Shown: piece by piece, positions 1-11,199 of the stretch | How the letters are laid out: every line of letters starts with the position of its first letter | Numbering within the stretch: the first letter of the stretch is position 1 | NCBI GenBank assembly: GCA_963575745.1 | Contig: CAUYUJ010022050.1 | Coordinates: 85,001-129,328 of the forward strand | Length of the DNA: 44,328 bases | Direction: 5' to 3' | DNA from: Prorocentrum cordatum | Taxonomy: Eukaryota; Sar; Dinophyceae; Prorocentrales; Prorocentraceae | The notes under the pieces: model-generated | What the model was told of the DNA's origin: nothing | Database searches by the model: none | Seen by the model: only the letters and a program-made list of their open reading frames with translations | Translations under genes and position numbers: made by a program

Positions 1-35
1 GAGGTGAAATTGGAACCCCTCGCAGGCGTCTTGCA

Positions 36-71
36 GCTCACTCCCTCTCCCTCTCTTCCTCTCTTTCTATC

Positions 72-131
<60 letters not shown>

Positions 132-315
132 CCTCTCCCTCTCTCTAAATATGTATAGATTGCTTCTCCGTGTGTGTGTGTGTGTCCTCTCTCTCTCTCT
201 ATCTCTCGGTAGGTACATATATATATATACACATATACATATGTTTATATATGCATAGATCTATGTAGTGTTGCTTGCTATTATATCAATCCCTCACTCT
301 CTCTCTCTCTCTCTT

Positions 316-375
<60 letters not shown>
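36..375. repeat. (CT)n microsatellite tracts with (TG)n and (TA)n
   Basis: Two long CT-dinucleotide arrays (about 36-147 and 292-375) are separated by short TG and TA runs near 170-245. Any translation gives only Ser/Leu or Arg/Glu runs, so no gene is called. Confidence 0.95.
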
Positions 376-377
<2 letters not shown>

Positions 378-489
378 GTCGACACTGTCGCCCGTCTGCG
401 GAGGAGGGCTTTTGCTCTCGCTGCGAGCACTGTCTGTGGCCAGCGCTTCTGGGGTGGGGGTGAACAGCTATGTTCGAGTGTCCGAACGC

Positions 490-720
490 TTCGAATCTTG
501 TCATCATCCCCCCTTGTACTCCCTCCGCCTTCTCCTCCGTCCCCCTCCTCCTCCTCTCTCCTCCCACTCTCTTCGCCTTCTCCTCCTCGTCTCTCTCTTC
601 CTCATCCCTCTCCTCCGTCCCGCTCCTCCTTCTCCTCCTCCCCTCCTCACCATCTGTCCTCCTCATCTCTCCCCCCCCCCCCTCCCCCTTCCCCTCTCCC
701 GCATCCGCCCCCAGTCCTCA
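490..720. repeat. Polypyrimidine TCC/CTC-rich tract
   Basis: An almost pure C/T strand made of degenerate TCC and CTC units. It is strand-asymmetric low-complexity DNA with no credible protein. Confidence 0.85.
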
Positions 721-1555
721 TCCATGCGCCCTCCTGCCCGTCGCCTGCTCCCTCCTCTCGCCTGGTTCCTCTCTTCTCTCTTTCCTACCCCCGCTCTCCC
801 ACATCTTCGAATTCCGCATGCTTAAGTCCCCTCATCTTCAGCATCGCTATCCTTCTCTCTAGCCTTACCCTGCACCTCGACACCACCAGTCATCAACCAT
901 CAGTCATCAGCTTCGTCATCATCGATATCCAGAACAGCCAAGGCTGCGGGATGCCCCCCATACTGTTTTCGACACACTATCTCGCTGCCGCCATGCATCA
1001 CCGCGATAAATAAGTGTGTATATATATATGTATATTTCCTACAGGTTCAAAGACATCTGGCGTTCACCCCATGACAGGCGCAGGCGCTTTGCCTGGCAGC
1101 AACCGTCGGAGGTCTCCCCTGGTTCACATGGAACTGTGACGCGGTGAGCCCGGCCATCAGATAAGGCTCGACACTACACATCAGGAGATGGAGCTGAACG
1201 ACGCCTTGCAATCGCGGCAACGCGTGGACTACGACAAACAGGCAATTACGAACGGCAAGCGTGACCCGAATGCCGTTGGCGCAGACGTGGAAGAGGGCCC
1301 CCGGGGGGAAGTTGAGAGCTGTGCCCATCCGGGCCCCAGGGGTGTTCATCAGAATGTCCAACGTCCGTGCGATGGGCAGCGCGACAGAGAGAGGAACTAC
1401 CGGTGCCCTCCTGATTGGGCAGCGGAGGAGGGGGAGGTTAAAGAGGAGGACAGGGGCGATGAGCTAGAGAAGATCCAAGAGGAGCACGAAGAGGGAGATG
1501 AGGAGGATCAGGACGAGCACGGAAAAAGGTGGATGAAGAAAAAGTGGAACAATTG
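721..1555. other. Unannotated intergenic segment
   Basis: Mixed-composition DNA with a short TA run near 1017-1034. Open frames on both strands are short and show no recognisable domain, so nothing is supported here. Confidence 0.5.
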
Positions 1556-1700
1556 AAGGATGAAGGGGCGCGGGAAGAGGACGGGGGGAGGAGGTGGAGG
1601 AGGTGGAGGAGGACGAGGAGGAGGAGGAGGAGGGAGAAGGTGGCATAGCAGGATGAAGAGGGCGGGTAGGCAGGAGCAGGAGGGGAGTCGGAGGAGGTGG
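1556..1700. repeat. (GGA)n-rich purine tract
   Basis: Imperfect GGA and GGAGGT units run across most of this stretch. The only translations are Gly/Glu/Arg or Pro/Ser runs, typical of a decayed trinucleotide microsatellite. Confidence 0.85.
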
Positions 1701-3350
1701 CTCGCTCCCTTGTGACACCCGTGCGCTATCAAATTTGCGTCCCTGGCGAACCACCAGAAAAGCGTCGATGTGGCACACATCGAAGTTTCCATGGTCTTTC
1801 AGTAAAAGAGGTGGGACAGGAGGAGGAAGACTGGGGGGAACGATGGGGCATGATGAAGATGAGGACCTTGGGAAGATGGAAGAAGATAGCCAAAGTCTGG
1901 GCGGGATCCCAGATTTCTTACTCTTTGGACTAATCGGAGTCAGTCCTTTCTTGCAGCTACCCTAGAGCCAGAAACAAGTCACACGATCAGGATGCAGGAG
2001 CGAGCATAATTCATTCGACATCGTCACCTTCTGACAAAGAGTTCTTTCGGAGATGCGAGGAACAGGCCTCAGCTCCCTGGCCCCAGCTCTTTTCTCCGCG
2101 CGGTGTCCAAGACTCGCTCACCATGCGTTCTCTCTTCGTGTGTCCCTCTTCCCGCTCCCCCGGACGCTTAATTCGGACCTGCGCAGCGCAAATTGAGTCT
2201 GCGCAGGCAGCGCGCACGATAGAGAGCCAGCACTTTCTCGCTGGCGTCCTGCCTCTATCTCGGCCCTCTCGGCTTCACATGTCGCCGTGCCGTCTGTTCC
2301 GACGCGCGGACTCACGCCTTGGGAAGGGCGCCGAGGCCACTCAGTGCAAACCCCGCCTCAGGCGCGGTGGGCTCGCCGTGGGTTTGCCGCGGCGCCGGCG
2401 TCGTTTGCTTGGGCGCGGGACGCAGGGTCCGCCGTGGGTTTGCCGCGGGAGCGGCGTCGTCCACGTGGGCGTGTCGAGGACAAACGGCATGGCGACGCAT
2501 CAACTCTTCACTGGTTTCTCCACGGGGGCTGCCTGCAGCCCCCATCCTGCTCTACGCGTTCCCCCGCCTCTTCCTCACCGCCTCCTCTTCTACCCTCATC
2601 CTCCCCTCTCCCGCTTCGTCGTTGTCGTCGTCGTCATCCCCCTCTTCCCTTCTCCGCTCCTCTCGTCCCTCCTCCTCGTCGTCCTTCCAAGCGGTCAGTA
2701 GTGCTCAGAAGCAGTCTGAGGCGACGTCGTGAGCACACCACCAAGCGCTGCACCCTGGCACGGGTCGGCCTGGTCCCAGGCGGGTGCAGCAGACAGGCGT
2801 GGGTGGCTTTTCTCCGTGCCAGCGGGACTCTGATGCATGTGCGGAGATGTATATATCGCCAGTTTCGTTCGGTGAACCCTGAGAGTAGCCACATGCACCC
2901 CTTAAGTTCAATTTCCGCCAGTCGGGTCGACGAGATCGCCGCACGCCTGAACGTGGATGTGGTCTTTATGCGGGGCACTCGGATGTCATGAGTGGATGCC
3001 GCTGCTATGATATGTTGGTGAAGGCTGGAGCTATCGGCGAGTGGCTACTCTTTTCGGCTTGGCTCGGGCTTCGCATTCAAATTGTATGGCGGGGTGGTGC
3101 ACCATACTTCGTCGTCGTCTCGTCCTAACGTTGTGAAGCGCGTTTGTAGGTCTCCTTCCTGCATCCAGGGGCGACTTGGGCATGTACGGGTCAAGAGTCC
3201 CTGCCCTGACCTCCTTCTCCTCGTGGCACTTCTCGCCCCGTCCATGACGCAGGCCACAGATTGCTTGGGCTGCGATCGGTTGCTCAGCCTGTCGAGCAGC
3301 CTCGGAATGAAATACACCGGTACCATGCACCACGAGATCTCAGGACGTCG
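1701..3350. other. Intergenic segment, no supported gene
   Basis: GC-rich DNA with short pyrimidine tracts near 2560-2690 and three similar GGTTTGCCGCGG-like stretches near 2390-2450. Several overlapping open frames exist in multiple phases, as expected for GC-rich non-coding DNA. None shows a domain. Confidence 0.45.
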
Positions 3351-3533
3351 GGGGCGAGCTACTGGCTGGTACCCTGGCCTTGGCATCGCTCGGACGTGTG
3401 CATTTTTCCTTCGGCGAGGACCATCGAGGAGCATCCTTGATCACTTTGCAAAAAACACGCGCGAAACCGAAAACAGCACAGGGAATGGACGTCCGAGCGA
3501 TGGCAAGGGGGGCGAGCTACTGGCCGGTACCCT
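3351..3533. repeat. 25-bp direct repeats bracketing the 3379-3507 fold-back element
   Basis: The segment 3351-3375 recurs at 3509-3533 with one mismatch. The two copies immediately flank the fold-back element. They are far longer than a normal target duplication, so they may reflect a tandem duplication or an outer part of the same repeat. Confidence 0.7.
3379..3507. mobile_element. MITE-like fold-back element, copy A
   Basis: The ends are near-perfect inverted repeats: CTTGGCATCGCTCGGACGT at the left and its complement, with one mismatch, ending at 3507. The 129-bp unit is about 85 percent identical by eye to 12899-13029, which argues for a dispersed non-autonomous element. No ORF belongs to it. 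Confidence 0.75.
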
Positions 3534-3689
3534 AGCGGACCTGGGGCATCTGGCACAGTGGCGCGGGCTGCACATCGCCAGCGTGCGGGCCCCCACTTGC
3601 CCCCAGGAGGTGAGGCCAGCGCGTGCACGGTAGCTTCGCGTCGCGTCGACCAGCACGTGCACGGTGAGGTGGCCGTTCCTCTCCTTCCT

Positions 3690-3785
3690 AAGGGAGGGGG
3701 GGAGGAGAACGAGGATGAGGAGGAGGAAGAAGAAGAGGAGGATGAGGAAGAAGGAGGAGGAGGAGGAGGAGGGGGAGGGGGCAAG
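3690..3785. repeat. (GGA)n/(GAA)n purine tract
   Basis: An almost pure purine run of GGA, GAA and GAT units. The peptide it could encode is only Glu/Gly. Confidence 0.85.
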
Positions 3786-3914
3786 CTAGGTGCGCTCGCG
3801 TCATATCTGACGTCCTACCCCTCCCTCCCATCCCTTACCATGGCGCTGATTTTCTCTATCCGCGGACGCGTGTCGTAGCGGACCTGTGGCTCCGCGCGCG
3901 CGTGCGTAGTGGGT

Positions 3915-3952
3915 GGTGGTGCGCGTGCGTGCGTGCGTGCGTGTGTGCGTGG

Positions 3953-3983
<31 letters not shown>

Positions 3984-4165
3984 GTTGTGGTGGTGGGTGG
4001 TGGTGGTGGTGGTGGTGGTGGTGTGTGGTGGTGTGTGGTGGTGGTGGTGGCTGGTGCTGGTGCTGGTGCTGGTGCTGGTGGGTGCTGGTGCTGTGCTGGT
4101 GTGTGTGGTGCTGGTGCTGGTGCTGGTGGTGGTGGTGGTGGTGGTGGTGGTGGTGGTGGTGGCGC
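3915..4165. repeat. Compound microsatellite (GCGT)n (TTG)n (TGG)n (GGTGCT)n
   Basis: Four repeat types abut: GCGT units to about 3950, TTG units to about 3985, then TGG units interrupted twice by GGTGCT arrays. All six frames are open here simply because the units lack stops, giving His/Thr/Pro or Val/Cys/Gly homopolymers. Confidence 0.95.
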
Positions 4166-5233
4166 GGCGCGGTGGTGGCGGGCGGATGGGCGCGCGAGAA
4201 AGAGGCCCGCGCTGGGGCGAGAACGCCATCCTGAACGACGGAGGCCAAACACCGATTCGAAAATGAGGCCCACGCTGCAGCGGGAGCACGATTCGGAACG
4301 ATTCGGGAGCAGAAATGAAGCCGGCGCCTCAGCGAGAGCAGCATTTTGAAAAAAAACGCAGGCGACAACCCAACTCCCGGGAATCCTGTGTGTAAAAAAA
4401 CAGTACGCGGGGGGGGTCTACTACTCCCAGCACGCCATCAGGGGAAGAGGGAGAGTAGTATTCATATTGAGTAATTGTGGAGGGAGAGGTGCACGGTAGG
4501 TTCGCGTCGTGTCGACCAGCGGCAGCACCGCCGCGGGCGATCGACGTTGAACGCCGCAGGCGACCAGGAATCAGTCGCTGTTCACCGATCTGACGTGTCG
4601 GAAACGGCGGGAGTCTATCTCGTGGGTGCGGCACCGCCGTCTCTCGCTGCGAGCTTGCTTCGAGAATCGCCTCGACGTACAGCTTATCCCCAGCGAGCGA
4701 CATCGGGACCACATGCCAGTGCGAGTGGCCCCGTCACATAGCAAGGAGCACATCCTCGTGATGCGTGTCGTGTTTCGCGCCGGCAGCGGATTCGTCTGGC
4801 TTTGGCGCCTCGGATCTGGAGGCTGGAAGCACATACGCATTCGAGCATGTGCGGTCGCATGCCTGTACGCACCTGAGAATTCCGAGAGTTCAGCTATCGT
4901 CAAGCCCATGAGTGGGGCATTACGTTTATTGTCTAGGCGATCTCAAGCACGCGGGCGAGTAGAAACACCAGAAGCCCTGCTCGGCCTTCGGCATTCGTTC
5001 AGGACGCCGCTTGTTTGCACAGCGAAAGGGGGCCAAGCGTCGCACGTATAACCGCATCACAAAGTTTCCATTTCCATTTCAGAGGGTGGATGGCGGGTTG
5101 GAAGCCTCACATCTTGACGATCGTCGCCATCAGCTCCTCGTCATCTCGGCACTCCACCTTATTCCTGGCATGGTGCTGCGAGGGGGAGGCAGAGGGGAGA
5201 TCAGGGAGGTACCCCCCCGTACATCTGCACGAA
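4166..5233. other. Intergenic segment, no supported gene
   Basis: Mixed-complexity DNA. A stretch near 4490-4520 (GTGCACGGTAGGTTCGCGTC) closely matches one near 3622-3652, so a short dispersed repeat is present. No protein domain is visible on either strand. Confidence 0.4.
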
Positions 5234-5425
5234 CGAAATGGGCACGGAAAGAATGGGTACAATGCCCAACAGCAGTTCCTGTTCATTTTGAGCAGGACTC
5301 GCTGTCCGCGCCGCCGCGGCTGTGTCCGTTTGAGACAGGAGGCCGCCTGCCCAACAGCGGCCGCTGTTGATTTGAGACAACATTTGTCGTCGGGCATTGT
5401 ACCCATTCTTTCCGTACCCATTTCG
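5234..5425. repeat. 192-bp fold-back palindrome with 34-bp arms
   Basis: The left arm 5234-5267 and right arm 5392-5425 are reverse complements with one mismatch in 34. The intervening 124 bp holds a perfect 18-bp palindrome, CAACAGCGGCCGCTGTTG, at 5352-5369. This is MITE or hairpin architecture. No target duplication was found. Confidence 0.8.
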
Positions 5426-5753
5426 GGCGTCCAAAGTAAAGGAAGGAGGGGAATTGTCGGAGGAGGAGGAGGAGGAGGGTGGGAAGAGGGAGGAAGGAGG
5501 GAGGTGCACCTGCAGAAACCTCCGGCCCCCGACAGGCTCTGCCCCAGCGTGGGCATAGGGGAAACGAGTCCCGAGGGACACAGGGGCCCGGACCCTGGAC
5601 CCTTCCCCCAGGACGGGGTCCTCATCATCAGTCGTTTCTGACAGTCCCGAGGCCCGTGGAGGGCCCCGAGAGCCCGGAAGCAGCGAGAGGCCTCAGGACC
5701 CTGTTTCCCTCAGGACCCGTTCCCCCCAGGGCGACAACTTCTGGGCACCGCCC

Positions 5754-5842
5754 TCCTCCTCCTCCTCCTCCTCCTCCTCCTCCTCCTCCTCCTCCTCCTC
5801 CTCCTCCTCCTCCTCATTCATTCATTCATTCATTCATTCATC
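5754..5842. repeat. (TCC)n followed by (TTCA)n
   Basis: About 20 TCC units end near 5813 and pass directly into seven TTCA units ending at 5841. It is a compound microsatellite. The proline run it could encode is not considered a protein. Confidence 0.95.
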
Positions 5843-6196
5843 ATGAGGCGGACGGTTCGACGCCTATACAGAGAAGAGAACGAGATCGAGCAGGAAGAAG
5901 ACAGAGGCGACGAGGGACCCCAGAGACACCCAAGAAACCCCAGAACCAGAACAGGAACCCGCCAACGCACCCCCCCAAGAGGGGAGAAGCAAGGAGGAAG
6001 AGAGAAAGAGCAGGAAGAGAGGGAGGCCGCAGGGGGGGAGCGTAGGCAGGAACCCGAAGACCCCAGGACGCCAAGGGCCCCCAAAGGCCCAGCCGCGAAA
6101 ACCCCCAGGACAACCAGCAATCCGAGCCGCGTCCAGCACAACAGAAGGCAACAGCGCAGCTGCGTGCCCGGCTCAACTCACCTGCCCACGTCCCTC

Positions 6197-6961
6197 TCAC
6201 TCGCTACAATACTCCGCCCAATGGCGCGAAGTCAGCCGGGCCTTCACTAAGGCTCTTTGGACTGCCTTCAGACGAACCTGCAAGTGTTCGAAAGCCGGAT
6301 CTGCAGCAGCCGACACGTTCTGGGAAGAAGCCCTGGCCGCGCCAATGGCCGTGATGGTCTTGGTATCCTCCTCTCTGAAACGCGCCAGCAGAGTCGCTAT
6401 GTCAGAGTGCGGCACCTGGTTCAGGTCAGCTGGGAGGGCACTCGCAGCGATGGAGGACAAGAACTGTACCTGGCCCTCGGCATCCTGAACTCTCTGACTA
6501 AAATCGGACATGACCGAGAACATTTCTGCAGCTTCATGAGCGCCGCACGGCGCAGCGGCAGGCTGGGCAGCTGTGCTCTCATCTTCGCCAGGCTCGACAT
6601 GAACACTCTGCTTTACAACAGGGTCGGAAGCAACGCACTCCTCCTCTGACAACATAAGGGCGCTGCTTTTCTCCTCAGGAAGCCGGGGAGCAGCACACTT
6701 CTCCTCTGCTAGAATGGCCTGACCAACGTCATCACACCCATCATGGTCTTCTCCGCATTCTCCTGCCACAGGCGCACCGGTCCGGCGGAGAGCCTCCTCC
6801 AAGGCAGCTCCGATCCGAGTGCGACTGCAACCGCGATGCGACAGCGCCGAAAACTCTCTCAAGAGCTGTTGGGCAGCACGCGCAGAGGCACGGGCGGCCT
6901 GCGCACGGCGTGCAGCCGCAGTGCGCCGGGGGCGCTCCGCCGCCAACCATGGCGGCGCCAT
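6197..6961 (-). CDS. Hypothetical protein, possible exon of a host gene
   Basis: A 254-residue minus-strand frame with an ATG at 6961-6959 and a TGA at 6199-6197. It is the only long frame in the left 14 kb whose composition is protein-like rather than repeat-driven. The N-terminus is Ala/Arg-rich. The middle is acidic with several Glu-Glu-Lys and Cys-Ala motifs. The C-terminal third has heptad-like Leu/Ala spacing around an SQRVQDAEGQVQFL segment, suggesting helices or a coiled coil. No family is recognised. Upstream on the same strand lies a CTC-derived poly-Glu frame (to about 7251) in another phase, which could be a preceding exon if an intron intervenes. No splice sites could be assigned. 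Confidence 0.35.
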   Translation of the reverse strand: MAPPWLAAERPRRTAAARRAQAARASARAAQQLLREFSALSHRGCSRTRIGAALEEALRRTGAPVAGECGEDHDGCDDVGQAILAEEKCAAPRLPEEKSSALMLSEEECVASDPVVKQSVHVEPGEDESTAAQPAAAPCGAHEAAEMFSVMSDFSQRVQDAEGQVQFLSSIAASALPADLNQVPHSDIATLLARFREEDTKTITAIGAARASSQNVSAAADPAFEHLQVRLKAVQRALVKARLTSRHWAEYCSE

Positions 6962-7065
6962 GAGCACGGGACGGAAGGAGCAGGGAGGCAGGGGGCAGCG
7001 TCCGAGGAGGACGCCTGGCGCCGGCTCGCGACCTCGGGGGGGGGGCGATCTGAGCCCGCGCTCTC

Positions 7066-7200
7066 CTCCTCCTCCTCCTCCTCCTCCTCCTCCTCCGCCT
7101 CCACCTCCTCCACCTCTTCCTCCTCCTCCGCCTCCACCTCCTCCTCCTCTTCCTTCTTTTCCTCCTCTTCCTCCGCCTCCTCCTCCTCCTCCTCATCCTG
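7066..7200. repeat. (CTC)n/(TCC)n tract
   Basis: A trinucleotide pyrimidine array interrupted by CGC and ACC units. On the minus strand it could encode poly-Glu, in a different phase from the hypothetical 6197-6961 frame. Confidence 0.85.
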
Positions 7201-7793
7201 TCGCCCCGTGGGGCCCAGCCTCTCAGCGAGTCCTTGCTCGTGCAGGTGCAACGCGGCGCGCGCAGCTCCCGTGGCGCGCTGCTACGGCAGCCACCCGGCA
7301 CAGCTGTGCCGCCACGCCGCGCAGCGCGAGCGCGGGGCGTTGCTTGCGATGTCGGGGTCGTGCGTGCCTTCTTTCGGCGGCCCGAGGCGGCGGCCCGAGT
7401 TTCGGCCACGTTCGCCGCACGGCGTCTCGCAGCTGATTGCTTGCCGGGTCGGGTTCGCAATTCGGCCTACTAGGTCGGGGACGGTTGTCCGCAGGTCTTT
7501 GCTGTTTTCGGGGAATGTAGGTATCCTTATGCGGGTACGGGTAAAGACCTCGTCCTTCCGGCCGGCGTTGGGTAGCGTGCGATGTGGCGCCTCCGGCCAG
7601 CTTACTTCACGCGATCCCTTTCCCTGGGGATGGCGTGCACCGGAGAAGCCCAGGCAAGGGCATGTATAGCGCGCACAGAAGGGGCCCTCGAGAGGGGATC
7701 GCCTCACAGGGACAGCGTGCTTCTCGGAGATCGATGCTTCTCGCCACCTTGGCAACGCCAACCGGATGGTTCAGTCTTGCTCTTTCCCTCCTT
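7201..7793. other. Intergenic segment, no supported gene
   Basis: GC-rich at the left and mixed at the right. Several frames are open but no domain or conserved motif is visible. Confidence 0.4.
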
Positions 7794-7960
<167 letters not shown>

Positions 7961-8001
7961 ATCTCATCTCCTCATCTCATATTTTCTCCCACCTGCATTC
8001 G

Positions 8002-8345
8002 ACGGCGAGCGAGGGGGGAAGTGAGAAGAAGGAGGCCTTCTCAGAAGACGGCGGGGCTTCTCAGAAGCCTTCCGGCCTCGTGAGAAGTCCTCCGTGTCTT
8101 CGGGGAAGGCTTAAGAAGCTTGTCAGAAGGCTGGGGGACTTCTGAGCCTTCTGAGAGCCCCCTCTCACTCCCCCCTCTGGTCCCGCGAAATCTCGACCCA
8201 TCCCCCAGGACCAGTTTTTCCTCCCGAGTCGTTTTGTTGACAGTCCCGAGGCCTGGTGGGGGCCTCTTCAGAGGCCGACACTAGGGAGACCTCTCCGCCG
8301 AGAATGCCCGCCCCTTGTCACTCCCCCCCCCAGGCTCGCCGCCGA
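8002..8345. repeat. Fold-back repeat family with CTTCTCAGAAG palindromes, copy 1
   Basis: It begins GGCGAGCGAGGGGGGAAGTGA and ends near 8340 with TCACTCCCCCC...GGCTCGCCGCCGA, so the termini are inverted repeats. Inside are several CTTCTCAGAAG and CTTCTGAG palindromes and a GTGTCTTCGGGGAAGG block. The first 170 bp match the reverse complement of 12018-12189. A second internal boundary near 8160-8250 suggests two fused copies. Confidence 0.6.
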
Positions 8346-8523
8346 TACATTTCGGCACGGACGCACGTGCACACCGGCGCCGCTCGGCAAGGATGCGCGC
8401 TTGCGTCCATCGGAAAAATCGAGGGCGCGCGCATGCCATCGACCCGTGTCCCCGCGGCGACCGCTCCCGTCGAGGATGGCCGGGGCAGTGCGACAGGTGT
8501 GGGGGGGGGTCCATTATACGTAA

Positions 8524-8925
8524 GAGTGACCTCTCGACGGATTGATTTACCTTTGGTGCGGGCCCACTAGGGTCCCCGATCGCCGAGCGCGATGCGATGG
8601 TTGCGCCTTGCGCGCTTGGGGTTGGCCCTCCCGTGGCCCCACAGAAGCCGCGCACCAAAGATCACTCCTGCCTGGGATCACTCTTGCGTGTAGCCGAGGG
8701 GGTGGTGGAGGGGAGGGGGCGTCGAGAAGGAGGACGAAAGTCAGGAGTGAAGAAACCCACAGACACAATTGATCGTCCATTCCCTGGGGGGATGTGGGAA
8801 AGTATGAAAAGTGTGAGTGGGGGGGAGGGGAAGACGAACATCCTGAACATCTAGAAACATCAGGGGATCCTGGGATTTCTGACTGTTGGTTTGTGTGTCC
8901 CTGGGCCCCTTCAACAAGGTGGGGT
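8524..8925. repeat. Dispersed repeat family, copy 1 of 3
   Basis: It shares with 13924-14188 the blocks GAGTGAC, CTTTGGTGCGGGCCCACT, GCCGCGCACCA and a tail of (C)ACAGACACAATT followed by TCGTCnATT. It shares with 13320-13490 the same tail plus GTTTGTGTGTCCC and GGGCCCCTTCA. CTTTGGTGCG at 8551 and CGCACCAAAG at 8651 form an internal inverted repeat. The origin (MITE or SINE-like) is unknown. Confidence 0.65.
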
Positions 8926-9249
8926 TATGAAGATGAGGGGAAGGCGCCGTGGAGGACAACCGCGAGGAAGTGGAGGAGGAGAATGAGGGGGAGGGGCGAT
9001 GGGAGCGAAGAGGAGCAGGTGGCGGCAGAGGAGGGCTTTTCCCCCTGGGCCCATCGGAGCCTGAAGATTCTCCTCCGTCTGGCTGCTGCTCGGCGGCTCG
9101 GGAAGTGATCTCGGCCTCAAGCCCTTTCGTGAGCCTGTCGATGTTCTCTCTCCCCTTCTTCGAGGCGGATCCTAGATTGGCATCGACGAGGCCGATTCGA
9201 TTCCTCATCTCCACGCTCCCGCAACTCCAGCAGTACAGGTCGCCAGCCT
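8926..9249. other. Intergenic segment, no supported gene
   Basis: A purine-rich stretch (8930-9030) followed by mixed sequence. No domain is visible in any frame. Confidence 0.4.
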
Positions 9250-9336
9250 CTTCTCGCCGCCGCGGCCGCCGCCGCCACCATCGTCAACCTCGTCGTTCGT
9301 CGCCGCCGCCGCCGTCGCTGCCTCCCCCGCCGTCGT

Positions 9337-9371
<35 letters not shown>

Positions 9372-9625
9372 TCGTTGCCGTCGTCAACGTCGTCGTCGTT
9401 GGTCGTCGTCATCTTCGCCGTCAGTTGTCGGCGTCGTGGTCGTTGTCTTTGTCGTCGTCGTGGTCGTTGGTAGTCGCCATCTTCATCGTCAGTTGTCGTC
9501 GTCAGTCTTCGTCGTCGTCGTCGGTGTCGTCGGCTCCGTCGTCCTAGTGTCGTCGTCGTCGTCGTTGTTGTCGTCGTCGTCGTCGTCGTTGTTGTCGTCG
9601 TCGTCGTCGTCGTCGTCGGGTGCCA
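9250..9625. repeat. (GTC)n/(TCG)n trinucleotide array
   Basis: Degenerate GCC, GTC and GGCGTC units run for about 370 bp. Translations are Ser/Val or Thr/Pro homopolymers only. Confidence 0.9.
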
Positions 9626-11170
9626 GTCTCATCCCCGCCGCGGTCCGCCAGTTCTAAGGCACAGCTGCAGGGGGTGATTCCCAATTGGGGATTGCCGCCA
9701 CCCACGGGTGCTCTGGGCTGGTCTTAGGCGGGAGCTGCGTGCACATGTGGCCGCATGTCGTTCGTACATTCGGACCTCGTACGTCGCGCTAGGGCATGCC
9801 GCTCCCCCGCATGTGCATCCAGCGGGCGGGTTTCATATTCTGCAGCGTTCGACCCCAATTGGAGCCCCTCTTGCTGCTCTTCTTCCTGTTTCTGCCCAGA
9901 GCGCCTCGCCATTCAATCCTTGCCGAGCCCTCCTGCTTCTCCTCCTGCTTCCCCTGCTGATTTCACACCTCCTCCAGGTCTTCTGCGGACTGCTTCGGGA
10001 GTTCCGACGGCCACCTGCCAGGTCCGATGATTCCCCCCCAGGCAGTAGTTGCACAAGAGGCCTTGTTGCAAACGTAATGCCGCAGGACATGTGCAGTGCA
10101 TGTCGCTCATATGAGGCAGCGACGGGCGCAAAGTGGACACACCAAAGAGGCCCAGGAACACCCCACGACGGCGCCTAGACGACGCCAAGGCGGTCCAACA
10201 GAGCTCCCGAAGGGCCCCAATGCGTTCCCGAGAGGCCCTCAAGGCGGCCCAGAAGAGCACCATGCAAGTCTTCGGAAGTCTGAGTGTGGTCAAAGCAATT
10301 CTGAAGGCCTCCGCGACTGCCCCACGAAGGCTCCACATTTACGCCTACCGCGCTTTTGAGGCCGAGGTACACGTAAACAGGGTGGCAGCCTTGCTGTCCG
10401 TGGGAAGCTCGTTTCCCGTATTTTTTTCCGAAGGGCATTCCCAAGGTTCCACCACGAGTCCTCGAATGTTCCTCCGAGGGTCTGAGGGTCTTCACAGGGT
10501 TCCACACGTGTGTCGCAGCTACTTTGTTTCAACATCAAGCAAGGATGCACGTGTTGTATGGAGTGTCTTGTCTATAGGTGTGTATATATATACACACACA
10601 CACCTCTGTTTTCAATCGGTGGAGATCTTGCGCCGCGAATCTAAACTGTCCAGCTTCGTTCACCATCTTGGGCACTGGGCGTGGCCATCTTGGGAGCCAA
10701 AGGAAAACGAGCGTATTTCTGCGGCCGAGGGCGGTGCTTTGAGCGTGTCCAGTCTCCTAGACGAGTTTAAGTACCAGTTGCCAGAGTTCAGCCTAGGCAG
10801 CAAACTTGTGGACATTTCAGTGGTGCCTACGACTGCGAATGGCACGGTCAGCCTGCCTTGTGATTTGCAGTGTTGCGATTCACCCGGAATGAAGTTCGCT
10901 GGCAACGTGTGACGCATGGAAAGATTCGTTGATCACCGTAGATTTTGAAATTGTGCCAGATGATGTCGTTCATCTTGTCTTCGTCGTGAGTGCTCAATCT
11001 CCTTCGTGGATTTTGAAATTTTGCCAGGTGGCTGATCCCTTCATCCGAAGATTGTTGTTGCCAAGCACCCAGTTAGGTATTGGACTGCACGTTGGCCATC
11101 GGGAAAGCGGTGTCGAGGTCGTGCGGCTTTGTCGCAAATGCTACTCTGCTTGGTCCCTCCTCCTCTCTCA
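9626..11170. other. Intergenic segment with a small tandem duplication
   Basis: Mostly unique-looking DNA. A 67-bp-period duplication is visible where GATTTTGAAATTGTGCCAG (about 10943) recurs as GATTTTGAAATTTTGCCAG (about 11010). A TG/TA/CA palindromic microsatellite lies near 10578-10603. One 259-residue plus-strand frame crosses that microsatellite and shows no domain, so it is not called. Confidence 0.4.
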
Positions 11171-11199
11171 CATTATCCTCTTCCCTCCCTTCCTCGCGC

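Noticed and set aside
4-1013. Overlapping Ser/Leu/Pro-rich and Arg/Glu-rich frames
   Set aside because: They are translations of CT and TCC microsatellites, open in several phases and on both strands.
3801-4368. His/Thr/Pro and Gly/Cys/Val/Trp homopolymer frames
   Set aside because: Products of (TGG)n and (TTG)n repeats, not proteins.
5479-6250. Pro-rich and Arg/Glu-rich plus-strand frames
   Set aside because: They cross the (TCC)n(TTCA)n array, overlap each other in different phases, and oppose equally long minus-strand frames.
6859-7251. Minus-strand poly-Glu frame as an acidic nuclear protein
   Set aside because: The Glu run comes from a CTC repeat and the rest has no domain. It is kept only as a possible upstream exon of the 6197-6961 frame.
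10575-10605. TG/TA/CA palindrome as a regulatory hairpin
   Set aside because: Alternating purine-pyrimidine microsatellites are self-complementary by composition.
10133-10912. 259-residue plus-strand frame
   Set aside because: It reads through a TG/TA/CA microsatellite in the middle, and its start is Arg/Pro/Gln-rich degenerate sequence. No domain.
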